Shown: piece after piece, positions 8,098 through 15,897 of the stretch
How positions within the stretch are numbered: position 1 is the first letter of the stretch
Layout: every line of letters begins with the position of its first letter
Assembly (NCBI GenBank): GCA_946998205.1
Contig: CAMPYJ010000041.1
Location: 1 to 23,563 of the forward strand
Direction: 5' to 3'
From: an uncultured Prevotella sp.
GTDB lineage: Bacteria > Bacteroidota > Bacteroidia > Bacteroidales > Bacteroidaceae
Length of the DNA stretch: 23,563 nucleotides
Translations under genes and position numbers: made by a program
Notes under the pieces: generated by a model
Seen by the model: only the letters and a program-made list of their open reading frames with translations
What the model was told of the DNA's origin: nothing
Database searches by the model: none

Positions 8098-10923
8098 CTA
8101 TTCATCCTTTACAGGTAGCACGGCATCAGCTTCAGCCAGGTTATTCGTTATATCAGAAGGTGAATAACCACCAACTTTGTGTTCCAAGTAAAGCCTGGTT
8201 GTTGAAGGACTCTCTTTGTCTGATTCGCTACAGGATGTAGCTAATTGATAAAACCCTTCTGCCTCTGGATACGGAAACTTTCCATCGTCTACCACATAAA
8301 GAAAAGAAGCAGTTTCTTTGGTTTCTGATTTATAAATTACAGCTCCTGTCATGGGTATAAATAATTTTTTACCAGTATCAGATTTACCTTTCTTAATATT
8401 GATATCGAAAGTCCAACCATACCTATTTTCATCGTATTTTCCACCTCCTTTTTTATCCATTCCGATAAAAGTATTTACGGGAGGTACTTTATATCCTACA
8501 GGACAAGGATCGTAAATGGTTTTAACATTATCGTTAAGCTTTTGGTGTTTATCTAATATAGAAAAGTTAGCAGACCAAAGATTGAAATATGTAGAATCAC
8601 ACCAATTTGATATATATTCATTTATTAGCGTGTTAGGATGCTGGATACCATAAGCCAAAGGTTCTGACTTTGTATCAGCTTTTATTTTACTTTTTTGAGC
8701 TTGAACAACATCACCGGAAAAAGGATCTTTTCGTCCGTGTTGATAATAAGTCATATAAAACAAGTGTTCCGTAACGAGCTTTTGCTCTACCGTAAACGTA
8801 CTTGTTACGCCCGTTCCATCCTGTTGGAAAATTAATTTAGCTTTTCTTGGTGATGTATTTTTAGGTCCATATTCATAGGGGGTATAACCTAATGGATATT
8901 CAGCTATATTACGACCGTTATATGCTGCGGTGCCTCCATACTCTTTTTCGGGAACGAACCACAGATGCCACGACCACAGAGTCTTTTCGCCATGTTTTAC
9001 TGCTACTAAAGCATTACCGCTCTGAATATTTCCTTCTGAAACCTCAAATTGCAAGTAATGGTATGTTCCATTATCTTTTATTTGTAGGTTACTTACTATA
9101 TCATTCTTACCTTCTTTTGGTCTATCCTGCCATAGCATTTCTGCGTGTTCGGCACCTTCTATATATGAAGAGGTTATTGTATCACCGGCAGCATTTACGA
9201 AAGCCGGAAGAACCGCATTTTTCACTTTTTCATTTTTATGGGTATTACCATGAAACGTATAGGCGACATCAGACCTATCGTTTCCATCCTTAATGGCATT
9301 ACCATACACCAATGGGATGGCATAGACACCGGGCGCGGAAATAACATAACAATTAGCTGTTTCTTCTATGTCTTTCCCACCGCTTTTATTTGCAAGGTTA
9401 TAGGGTCTATTCTCATCACCTTTTCGTGCAGCTTTAGCTAATTCGGCATCCCACGGAAATGAGGTTGTAAAATTTTGTTTTATATCGATGTACCCTTGGT
9501 TCAATCCACCGTCACCTTCATTGGTAACACTACCAATCCAGTCAGGGGTTGTCCCATCTTCGTGCTTATTACCCTTATCATCAATATATCCAATATATTT
9601 CCAGGGTACAGGTTTTGAATCAGATTCCAAGTTTTCTTGAAAATAACTATAAACATTAAAGTTTACCCCATTGGCATTTACATATATTTTGCCAGGACCT
9701 TCTGTTATGAATGTATTAAACGATTTGGAAAGTGAGATATTGAAAATTTTTGTGGTTCCAGCTTGAAACTCCCCATTATTCAGAGAAATCACAATAGGTA
9801 CCTTACCATATTCGTTACCTGTTTTTTCGCTTTTTTCGAGGACGAAGCAAACTTTAATATTTTCATATTTTTGTGGAATGACGAAGAATGTGTGAGCATC
9901 TTCATTGGCCCCATATTCGTCTTTATTAGATGATGGATTGACACCTACCGATATTGTATTAGTTTCATCAGGGGATGTCCAGCAGTCTGGTAAAGACAAT
10001 GTTCCTCTTTTCTCAGACAAGTTCCATTCACCCGATAGGTGGTCTGCGGTTGGGAATGTATATGTTCCTTCGGTTTTTATATTTTGAAGTTCTACACTTG
10101 TTAGTGCATAGCCGTCGGGTATTTTACCAATGGAGAATTGTACCGCAGTCAGCGCATGGCATAAATCAAGATTTACCGGAACACCTTTCTCTTGATTATA
10201 GTTTACATTCTTGGTTGCTGCCAATAAATCATATTGATCAAGAACGTTTTCAGGACATTTGAATTTAAGATGAGTTGTTGGTTTGTTTTTATCATTATAA
10301 GAACACGTTTGCTCCCCCTCTCCATTATAAGAGCATGTAGGGCCGGATTTCTCATTTCCTATAAAATCAAGATTTTTCCCAAATAAGGCAAAAAACTTGC
10401 AATATGGCTTGTCAGCAGACCAAAAATATTTATTCTCTGAAGCACCATTATTGACAAAAGTTCCAGTTCCATTATCATCAATCTTTAATTTCTGATTACC
10501 GAACCACGTTTCATAGCTATCTTGCTCATTTTTCGCCCTATACCCCCACAAGAATAACGACTTATTCATGCTAGTATCGTTACAGAGATAAGAAAGATAG
10601 TCCACCCTCGGTATTATGTCACCACGCGTGGCAGCCCTCTGTTTTAAAGAAGGAAAGATGCCATTAATGGTTCTCTCTTGCAGCCATATCGTTTTACCTT
10701 GAAAAGACGGCCCTTGTATGTTGCGGGCTTCAATGCAGGCATCGGCTGGCTGCGCAGCTCTGCTGCCTTTTGTCAACTGCTTGTTTTGTATCACCTTTGC
10801 CCTGAAGTGTAGCCGTCCGTCAACGTTGTTGTTATCAGTGCCAAACGTGTCGTCAGAACAAGATACCGCACATGCCCCAATGGCGGCGAGACATGCGAAT
10901 ATAAAATGTTTGTAATAACTCAT
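8098..10923 (-). CDS. Very large fimbrillin-family (Mfa-like) lipoprotein
   Basis: A 941-residue surface protein. It begins with a basic and hydrophobic leader ending in AVSC (lipid Cys22), followed by an acidic and Asn-rich linker. Residues 51-57 (TKGSRAA) and 96-101 (RAATRG) resemble the arginine sites where fimbrillins are trimmed before strand-exchange polymerisation. The first half carries the fimbrillin-like pattern VNLDLCHALTAVQFSIGKIP with GTYTFP shortly after. The C-terminal third has NLWSANF and IYDPCPVGYKVPP followed by an aromatic, beta-rich segment, resembling the DPCPxGWxxP motif of Bacteroidota cell-surface domains. Known FimA/Mfa subunits are a few hundred residues, so this may be a tip or anchor component or a free adhesin. 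It follows the 82-residue gene by 31 bases. Base composition is visibly AT-richer than in ileS or tkt, consistent with an accessory or fast-evolving gene. The family is fairly sure; the role is not. Confidence 0.8.
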   Translation of the reverse strand: MSYYKHFIFACLAAIGACAVSCSDDTFGTDNNNVDGRLHFRAKVIQNKQLTKGSRAAQPADACIEARNIQGPSFQGKTIWLQERTINGIFPSLKQRAATRGDIIPRVDYLSYLCNDTSMNKSLFLWGYRAKNEQDSYETWFGNQKLKIDDNGTGTFVNNGASENKYFWSADKPYCKFFALFGKNLDFIGNEKSGPTCSYNGEGEQTCSYNDKNKPTTHLKFKCPENVLDQYDLLAATKNVNYNQEKGVPVNLDLCHALTAVQFSIGKIPDGYALTSVELQNIKTEGTYTFPTADHLSGEWNLSEKRGTLSLPDCWTSPDETNTISVGVNPSSNKDEYGANEDAHTFFVIPQKYENIKVCFVLEKSEKTGNEYGKVPIVISLNNGEFQAGTTKIFNISLSKSFNTFITEGPGKIYVNANGVNFNVYSYFQENLESDSKPVPWKYIGYIDDKGNKHEDGTTPDWIGSVTNEGDGGLNQGYIDIKQNFTTSFPWDAELAKAARKGDENRPYNLANKSGGKDIEETANCYVISAPGVYAIPLVYGNAIKDGNDRSDVAYTFHGNTHKNEKVKNAVLPAFVNAAGDTITSSYIEGAEHAEMLWQDRPKEGKNDIVSNLQIKDNGTYHYLQFEVSEGNIQSGNALVAVKHGEKTLWSWHLWFVPEKEYGGTAAYNGRNIAEYPLGYTPYEYGPKNTSPRKAKLIFQQDGTGVTSTFTVEQKLVTEHLFYMTYYQHGRKDPFSGDVVQAQKSKIKADTKSEPLAYGIQHPNTLINEYISNWCDSTYFNLWSANFSILDKHQKLNDNVKTIYDPCPVGYKVPPVNTFIGMDKKGGGKYDENRYGWTFDINIKKGKSDTGKKLFIPMTGAVIYKSETKETASFLYVVDDGKFPYPEAEGFYQLATSCSESDKESPSTTRLYLEHKVGGYSPSDITNNLAEADAVLPVKDE

Positions 10924-10954
10924 TTCCGTATTTTTTTATAATGGTATGTTCCTG

Positions 10955-11203
10955 TTACTTCTCATCGCTAAATGTAATGTCGGTCGTATTCTTAAATTTG
11001 CCATCATCTGAAGTGATGGTAATACAACTTCCGTTTAAACGAATGCTCTCTGTATCATCACTATACGACTTTAGCGTGAAACCTGGATTAAATGTTATAG
11101 GCTGCTGTCCCGTACCTGCCAATATTGAACACTCCCCAGGCAACGGAAAAACTTCTATCGTAGGCTTACGATACTTGGATTTTGTGAGTTTTTCTTTTTT
11201 CAT
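10955..11203 (-). CDS. Small protein of unknown function upstream of the fimbrillin-like gene
   Basis: An 82-residue protein with a very basic start (MKKEKLTKSKYRKPTIEVFPL), then GECSILAGTGQQ (residues 23-34) and a polar C-terminal half with a D/T/S-rich end. The layout K-rich, KPTIEVxxL, then SxLAGxG resembles short Prevotella/Bacteroidales proteins of unknown role that I recall with endings such as LLAGSG. The block recalls a leader-peptide boundary but there is no clear hydrophobic membrane segment. It is the first gene after a plausible promoter and precedes the fimbrillin-like gene by 31 bases, so the two are probably co-transcribed. Function is not known to me. Confidence 0.65.
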   Translation of the reverse strand: MKKEKLTKSKYRKPTIEVFPLPGECSILAGTGQQPITFNPGFTLKSYSDDTESIRLNGSCITITSDDGKFKNTTDITFSDEK

Positions 11204-11246
11204 GACATTTATTATGTAAAAGTTTCTTTGCTATGGTTATTTTTTG

Positions 11247-11278
11247 CAATTATAGCGAAAACATGAAGATAAAGCAAG
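11247..11278 (-). promoter_or_regulatory. Possible promoter of the 82-aa/fimbrillin pair
   Basis: On the minus strand CTTG (11275-11278) is followed after 20 bases by TATAATTG (11247-11254). Each box is one base off the Bacteroidota consensus (TTTG and TAnnTTTG), but the spacing is right and the site lies 44 bases before the ATG. Confidence 0.35.
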
Positions 11279-11441
11279 GAATTACACAACAATATTTCGT
11301 TAAATTCAATGCAATCGTTTGCGTGACGGGGAGGGTTGAAAACGTGAGAGTGCGTAAATCACCCCCATAAGCCTTTATCCCCTTGGTTGGTATGCGCTTT
11401 GTCTTCCTGCGGTCTCTTTTGGGTTCAATTTTCCTATTCGT

Positions 11442-12509
11442 TCAGCTGTCGGCAGAAAACTGTTTGATGCGTTGCTCTTCCGCCAGTTTGCAAATCAACA
11501 ACACACCATCTTTTTCGGCGACGATACAATCCTCAAGCCCTTGTATGACAACCTTTTTCGCTTGCGTCGCATGTATGATGCAATTATGTGTGTCGTACAA
11601 AGAAATGTTCTCTCCGATGATGCCGTTGCCATACAAGTCGCGCTTGGTTTGCTGGAGCAGCGAACCCCAGGTACCCAGGTCACTCCACCCAAACTCTGCC
11701 GGACACACGAAAATTTCTTCAGCCTTCTCTAAAACCGCATAGTCTACGGAGATGTTCTCACACGCGCCGTATCGTTCGTCAATGACGCGTTGCTCTTCCT
11801 TGGTGCCATAGACGTCCATCATGCTCTCAAAAATCTTGGCCATTGCCGGCACGTATACCCTGAAGGCGTTGACGATTGTCTTGACGTTCCAGATGAAGAT
11901 GCCAGCGTTCCAAAAGAAATTGCTCTGCTCGATGTATTCCCGCGCCGTCTGCAAATCAGGTTTTTCCCTAAATCTGTCAACCCTGAACAGTTCCTTGTTA
12001 CGCAGCGAGCTGGAGGTTAAGTCAGCCTGAATGTATCCGTATCCCGTTTCGGGCCTGGTGGGTTTCATGCCCAACGTGATGATCGCGTCTGTCTCGTTGG
12101 CGAAAGCCAGGCACGACGTGATTACCCTTTGAAACTCTACCCCGTTGGTGACGACATGGTCGCTGGGCGTCACCACAATGTTGGCTTGTGGGTCGCACGA
12201 CTTGATGCGCCAGCTGACGTACGCTATGCAGGGGGCCGTATTGCGGCGCATGGGTTCCTGAAGAATGTTTCCTTCCGGCACGTCAGGCAGTTGTTGACGC
12301 ACAAGGTGAAAGTATTTCTTGTTGGTCAAAACCCAAACGTGATTGGGAGAACACAGCCCACTGAACCTTTCCAGAGTGAGCTGCAACAGAGATTTGCCAA
12401 CCCCCAGCACGTCAATGAACTGCTTTGGGTTGTCGGTAGTGCTCATCGGCCAGAAGCGGCTTCCCACCCCTCCTGCCATAATAACCAAATGGTTGTGTGT
12501 ATGTTCCAT
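11442..12509 (-). CDS. manC: Mannose-1-phosphate guanylyltransferase
   Basis: This enzyme makes GDP-mannose from mannose-1-phosphate and GTP in the cytoplasm, supplying mannose, fucose and related sugars for polysaccharide, lipopolysaccharide and glycoprotein synthesis. The nucleotidyltransferase signature GGVGSRFWPMS (13-23) followed by PKQF (28-31) is clear. Further blocks are VVTPSDHVV, GYGYIQAD, FREKPD, FFWNAGIFIWN and FGWSDLGTWGSL. At 355 residues it has only the guanylyltransferase part and lacks the C-terminal phosphomannose isomerase domain of bifunctional ManC/AlgA enzymes. It has its own promoter, divergent from tkt, and is followed by 238 bases without a gene, so it appears monocistronic. 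Confidence 0.93.
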   Translation of the reverse strand: MEHTHNHLVIMAGGVGSRFWPMSTTDNPKQFIDVLGVGKSLLQLTLERFSGLCSPNHVWVLTNKKYFHLVRQQLPDVPEGNILQEPMRRNTAPCIAYVSWRIKSCDPQANIVVTPSDHVVTNGVEFQRVITSCLAFANETDAIITLGMKPTRPETGYGYIQADLTSSSLRNKELFRVDRFREKPDLQTAREYIEQSNFFWNAGIFIWNVKTIVNAFRVYVPAMAKIFESMMDVYGTKEEQRVIDERYGACENISVDYAVLEKAEEIFVCPAEFGWSDLGTWGSLLQQTKRDLYGNGIIGENISLYDTHNCIIHATQAKKVVIQGLEDCIVAEKDGVLLICKLAEEQRIKQFSADS

Positions 12510-12535
12510 AAGTAAACGAATATTATTTTTTTATG

Positions 12536-12568
12536 CAAATATAGTGATAATAAATCACAAACGGCAAA
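12536..12568 (-). promoter_or_regulatory. Promoter of manC
   Basis: On the minus strand TTTG (12565-12568) is followed after 21 bases by TATATTTG (12536-12543), matching TAnnTTTG exactly. The -7 box ends 26 bases before the manC ATG. The spacing is identical to that at the ileS promoter. Confidence 0.7.
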
Positions 12569-12618
12569 AAATGATGTAAAAACGTTGACATTCAATCGCC
12601 ATTCTCAATCCAAAATGT

Positions 12619-12626
12619 TAACTTTG
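12619..12626 (+). promoter_or_regulatory. Likely -7 box of the tkt-rpiB promoter
   Basis: TAACTTTG is an exact TAnnTTTG match 71 bases before the tkt ATG. No TTTG lies 19-21 bases upstream, so only the -7 box is supported. The manC promoter lies back to back with it, their -33 sides facing each other. Confidence 0.5.
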
Positions 12627-12697
12627 CACATGTATACATCTTGACGGTATACCTTAATTCGCGTTCACGTCGGAAAAAATAACAGTATAACCATAAC

Positions 12698-14719
12698 ATG
12701 ATGAATGACTTAAGAACAATGAACCATGCGGCAGACAATATCAGGATTCTTGCTGTCTCCATGGTTGAAAAGGCAAACTCCGGGCATCCCGGGGGGGCAA
12801 TGGGCGGCGCTGATTTTATCAACGTGCTTTTCTCTGAATACTTAGTCTGCGATCCGGACGACGCGGCCTGGACCGGAAGAGACCGGTTTTATTTAGACCC
12901 GGGCCACATGTCGCCCATGCTTTACGCCACGCTTGCCCTGCAAGGTAAGTATACGATTGACGAATTGAAGAGTTTCAGACAGTGGGGGGCGCCTACTACC
13001 GGTCATCCTGAACGTGACATCACACGGGGAATAGAGAACACGTCGGGGCCTCTGGGGCAGGGACACACGTTCGCCGCAGGTGCAGCCGTGGCGGAAAAGT
13101 TTCTGGAAGCCAAGCTCGGAAAAACCATGATGCGCCATAAAATATACGCATACATATCCGACGGCGGCATACAGGAAGAGATTTCCCAGGGTACAGGCAG
13201 GCTGGCCGGTGCGCTGGGACTGAGCAACCTCATCATGTTCTACGATTCTAACGACGTTCAGCTGTCAACGGAATGCGATGCCGTAACGCAAGAAGACACA
13301 GCCATGAAATACCAATCATGGGGATGGAACGTGTTGACCATCAACGGTAATGACGTCACTCAGATTCGGAAGGCATTGGACGCGGCCCTGACGGAACAGC
13401 ACCGACCCACGCTCATCATAGGCAAGACCACCATGGGCAAGGGGGCGTTGAAAGCGGATGGCAGCAGCTACGAGCGGAACGTGAAAACACACGGCGCCCC
13501 ACTTGGCGGTGACGCATATACCAAAACGGTGCTTCATCTGGGCGGAAACCCCGACAATCCCTTTGAAATATTCCAAGACGTCAAAGAGTTGTACGACCGG
13601 CGCCGTGACGAACTGCGAGAGATTGTCGCCCAACGCCACGCAGAAGAAAAGGCATGGGCGGAGAAAAATCCGGAATTGTCGGCACAAATGCGAGACTGGT
13701 TCTCTGGCAACGCTCCTCAAATTGATTGGAGCAAGGTCGCGCAGAAGCCGGGACAGGCCACCCGCGCCGCTTCATCAGTGTGCCTGAGTCTACTGGCCGA
13801 GCAGGTTCACAACATGGTGTGTTCGTCTGCCGACTTATCCAATTCGGACAAGACGGATGGCTTCCTGAAAAAAACTCAGAACATGGTCAAAGGCGATTTC
13901 AGCGGCGCTTTCTTCCAAGCAGGCGTCAGCGAGCTGGCCATGACCTGCATGTGCATTGGCATGTACCTGCATGGTGGCGTGATTCCGGCCTGCGGAACCT
14001 TCTTCGTCTTTTCTGACTATCAGAAGCCGGCCATCCGCATGGCCGCATTGATGGAAGTGCCCATCAAGTTCATCTGGTCGCACGACGCATTCCGCGTGGG
14101 TGAAGACGGCCCCACGCATGAGCCCGTGGAGCAGGAGGCGCAAATCAGGTTGATGGAAAAGCTGAAGAACCATCACGGTAAGGATTCCGTCAGGGTGTTT
14201 CGCCCAGCCGACGTTGAAGAGACCACCGTGTGTTGGCAAATGGCCATGGAAAACATGGACACACCGACGGCTCTCATCCTCTCGCGGCAGACCATTGAGA
14301 GCTTGCCGCAAGGCAACTGCTACCAACAGGCGCGCAAAGGTGCGTACATCGTAGCCGGCAGCGACGAACGATACGACGTCATCTTGTTGGCCAGCGGCTC
14401 AGAGGTGTCGACATTGGTGGCCGGTGCGAAATTGTTGAGAAACGACAACATCAGGACGCGCGTTGTAAGCGTGCCGTCTGAAGGGTTGTTCCGTCGTCAA
14501 AGCAAAGAATATCAAGAGTCCATTCTTCCGAAAAACGCGAAGATTTTCGGCCTCACGGCAGGAATGCCGGTCACCCTGCAAGGCCTGGTGGGAGCCAATG
14601 GGAAAATCTTCGGACTGGAGAGCTTCGGCTATTCTGCACCTTACAAGGTGCTGGATGAGAAGTTGGGCTTCACGGCTGAGAATGTATACAAACAAGTAAA
14701 AGAATATCTATCTGAATAA
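12698..14719 (+). CDS. tkt: Transketolase
   Basis: Thiamine-diphosphate enzyme of the non-oxidative pentose phosphate pathway that moves two-carbon ketol units between sugar phosphates. It is full length (673 residues) with the usual order: N-terminal ThDP-binding domain with NSGHPGGAMGGADF, the diphosphate/Mg block ISDGGIQEEIS, and KTHGAPLG; then a pyrimidine-binding domain with catalytic Glu412 in GVSELAMT and SHDAFRVGEDGPTHEPVEQ; then a C-terminal domain. The usual GDG of the ThDP motif reads SDG here with the metal-binding Asp retained, a substitution I believe is common in Bacteroidota. The tandem ATGATG start at 12698 gives the normal N-terminus. rpiB follows after 7 bases, so the two genes form a metabolic operon. 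Confidence 0.97.
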   Translation: MMNDLRTMNHAADNIRILAVSMVEKANSGHPGGAMGGADFINVLFSEYLVCDPDDAAWTGRDRFYLDPGHMSPMLYATLALQGKYTIDELKSFRQWGAPTTGHPERDITRGIENTSGPLGQGHTFAAGAAVAEKFLEAKLGKTMMRHKIYAYISDGGIQEEISQGTGRLAGALGLSNLIMFYDSNDVQLSTECDAVTQEDTAMKYQSWGWNVLTINGNDVTQIRKALDAALTEQHRPTLIIGKTTMGKGALKADGSSYERNVKTHGAPLGGDAYTKTVLHLGGNPDNPFEIFQDVKELYDRRRDELREIVAQRHAEEKAWAEKNPELSAQMRDWFSGNAPQIDWSKVAQKPGQATRAASSVCLSLLAEQVHNMVCSSADLSNSDKTDGFLKKTQNMVKGDFSGAFFQAGVSELAMTCMCIGMYLHGGVIPACGTFFVFSDYQKPAIRMAALMEVPIKFIWSHDAFRVGEDGPTHEPVEQEAQIRLMEKLKNHHGKDSVRVFRPADVEETTVCWQMAMENMDTPTALILSRQTIESLPQGNCYQQARKGAYIVAGSDERYDVILLASGSEVSTLVAGAKLLRNDNIRTRVVSVPSEGLFRRQSKEYQESILPKNAKIFGLTAGMPVTLQGLVGANGKIFGLESFGYSAPYKVLDEKLGFTAENVYKQVKEYLSE

Positions 14720-14726
14720 TTCGGTC

Positions 14727-15164
14727 ATGAAAATCAAGACAGTTGGCCTCGCATGCGATCATGCCGGCTTTGAGATAAAAGAGTTTGTCAAACAATACCT
14801 TGAGGAGAAAGGTGTTTCGTACAAAGACTACGGCACCGACAGCACATCCTCTTGCGATTACCCCGACTACGCTCATGCCTTAGCCAATGGCGTAGAGCGG
14901 GGTGACGTCTATCCCGGCATCGGGGTGTGCGGGTCGGGAGAAGGAATGAGCATGACGCTGAACAAGCATCCGGGAATACGTGCCGGACTGGCCTGGTCGC
15001 CCGAGATTGCTCACTTGACCCGCCTGCACAACGACGCCAACGTGTTGGTTCTTCCGGGAAGATTTGTTGACAAGGAAACGGCACGAAAGATTCTTGACGA
15101 GTTCTTCGCTACCGATTTTGAAGGCGGACGACACGCCCGCAGAATAGCGAAGATACCCGTTTGA
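14727..15164 (+). CDS. rpiB: Ribose-5-phosphate isomerase B
   Basis: RpiB interconverts ribose-5-phosphate and ribulose-5-phosphate in the cytoplasm. Its 145 residues match the RpiB/LacAB family throughout. ACDHAGFE provides Asp11 and His12, DYPDYAH follows at 44-50, GVCGSGEGMSMTLNK carries the catalytic Cys68, GIRAGLAWSPEIAHLTRLHNDANVL includes His101 and Asn102, and a Gly-His-Arg tail GGRHARRI ends the protein. It follows tkt by 7 bases; its product and transketolase's substrates belong to the same pathway. Confidence 0.97.
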   Translation: MKIKTVGLACDHAGFEIKEFVKQYLEEKGVSYKDYGTDSTSSCDYPDYAHALANGVERGDVYPGIGVCGSGEGMSMTLNKHPGIRAGLAWSPEIAHLTRLHNDANVLVLPGRFVDKETARKILDEFFATDFEGGRHARRIAKIPV

Positions 15165-15295
15165 CGGCGCGGACATCAAGAGAACCCGCTTGGTTCCTGC
15201 GTTGCGTACGGCGGGGCTGTGCGTTCTCACGATGGTGACAAGACGTCAGGAAAGCGTTTTCACGACACACCTGTGACAGCGTGGCAACCCAATGG

Positions 15296-15329
15296 CTTAG
15301 GGACGGTGATTTATAGAACCGCTCCTAAG
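15296..15329. repeat. Palindromic copy of the GGGCGGTT intergenic repeat (variant)
   Basis: CTTAGGGACGGT (15296-15307) and ACCGCTCCTAAG (15318-15329) form a 12-bp stem with two mismatched positions around a 10-base loop. Read on the minus strand the right arm is AGGAGCGGTTCTATAA, one base longer than the AGGGCGGTTCTAT arm of the palindrome at 23259-23308. A further partial core (GGGCGGT) follows at 15346-15352. No T-run follows, so a canonical terminator is unlikely. Confidence 0.55.
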
Positions 15330-15383
15330 CATATTGTTGTAAGATGGGCGGTCGTAAGTTCCAAAACGAAGTGAAAAATTGTA

Positions 15384-15420
15384 CTCCTTCGGAGGGGTTG
15401 GGGGGGGGCTTCCCCACCCC
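15384..15420. repeat. G-tract hairpin, possible G-quadruplex element
   Basis: CTCC-TTC-GGAG is followed by GGGG-TT-GGGGGGGGG and then CTT-CCCC-A-CCCC. The G-rich half can pair with the C-rich half, and the runs GGGG, GGGG and GGGG could alternatively stack as a quadruplex. Nine consecutive Gs (15400-15408) are prone to slippage. Similar CTCC...GGAGGGG...CCCC elements recur between genes in Prevotella-type genomes, as far as I recall. Confidence 0.45.
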
Positions 15421-15444
15421 ATCCTTGTTAAATAATATGACAAA

Positions 15445-15464
15445 AAAAACGGCATTCCGTTTTT
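15445..15464. terminator. Bidirectional terminator-like hairpin
   Basis: AAAAACGG-CATT-CCGTTTTT is a perfect 8-bp stem with a 4-base loop. It gives five Ts at the 3' side on the plus strand and eight on the minus strand, so it could stop transcription arriving from rpiB or from pcrA. It is 280 bases past rpiB and 429 past pcrA, farther than usual, and only the inner 4 bp contain G-C pairs. Confidence 0.45.
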
Positions 15465-15692
15465 CATGAAATAGAAAAAAAACGAGCGGGAAAAACAAGC
15501 AAGACGACCGTGTTCGGAACGCACAACACGCCCATGCCACCGTCATGGCATTGAGTTAACGCCGCAACATGTAGCACTTTGGCAGTCTGCTGTCATGCCT
15601 TTGAACCCCTACAACAATGCATTTGCACGACAAAAGGGCTGTCATTCGACCGAAGCGTCAACGGAAAAAGGATAGAAGAAATCACTTTTTCG

Positions 15693-15786
15693 CATAACTC
15701 ATTGACGCAGTGAATGATAAGAATTCGTCAAATGCTTGCGATATTTGCGAGCAGCCAAGGACATCATGCATTTGACGAGAGTTATG
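15693..15786. repeat. Nested inverted repeat, candidate structured RNA or decayed element
   Basis: The right arm is one continuous 19-base stretch (15768-15786). Its first 11 bases (GCATTTGACGA) pair perfectly with TCGTCAAATGC at 15725-15735 and its last 8 (GAGTTATG) pair perfectly with CATAACTC at 15693-15700. The left arm is interrupted by 24 bases that contain a smaller stem (TCATT 15699-15703 with AATGA 15713-15717). The layout is that of a branched stem. No coding frame explains it, and strand is unknown. Confidence 0.45.
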
Positions 15787-15874
15787 AAAGGACTGTTGTA
15801 AAGAAAACGGAACGACCGTCTCGCCCTGCTCATGCTAAGATACGGGGAGACAACAACTCGACACGGCTCTTTCG

Positions 15875-15897
15875 TTTAAGGGCGGTTTTATAATTAT
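15875..15897 (+). repeat. Copy of the GGGCGGTT intergenic repeat at the pcrA 3' end
   Basis: The string TTTAAGGGCGGTTTTATAAT continues as TATT. It shares the core and the A/T flank (AATTA) with the copies at 23256 and 23425. It overlaps the TAA stop codon of pcrA (15894-15896, minus strand), so it forms the end of that gene's message. Confidence 0.55.

Larger units (their letters stand above)
15165..15893. other. 729-bp gene-free, repeat-rich intergenic region
   Basis: This lies between two convergent units (rpiB on plus, pcrA on minus). I see no convincing coding region; the open frames at 15297-15546 on the minus strand are read-through of G/C-rich repeat sequence. It holds a palindrome at 15296-15329, a poly-G hairpin at 15384-15420, a bidirectional terminator-like hairpin at 15445-15464, a small palindrome (ATGCCA/TGGCAT) near 15535-15552, a nested inverted-repeat structure at 15693-15786 and a copy of the GGGCGGTT repeat at its right end. 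TGCATTTG occurs twice (near 15617 and 15767), each followed by ACGA after zero or one base, hinting at duplication. Confidence 0.6.

Noticed and set aside
13140..13180. Transketolase ThDP motif reads SDG instead of GDG, considered as a defect
   Set aside because: The metal-binding Asp and the following Glu are kept and all other catalytic residues are present. I believe the change is common in Bacteroidota transketolases.
14727..15084. Minus-strand frames opposite rpiB (14788-15084, 14880-15230)
   Set aside because: They are antisense to a complete, motif-bearing enzyme gene and contain no recognisable domain.
15297..15546. Overlapping minus-strand frames of 73-75 codons between rpiB and pcrA
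   Set aside because: Their translation is Pro/Gly-rich sequence created by the G/C hairpin and poly-G tract; they look like repeat read-through, not protein.
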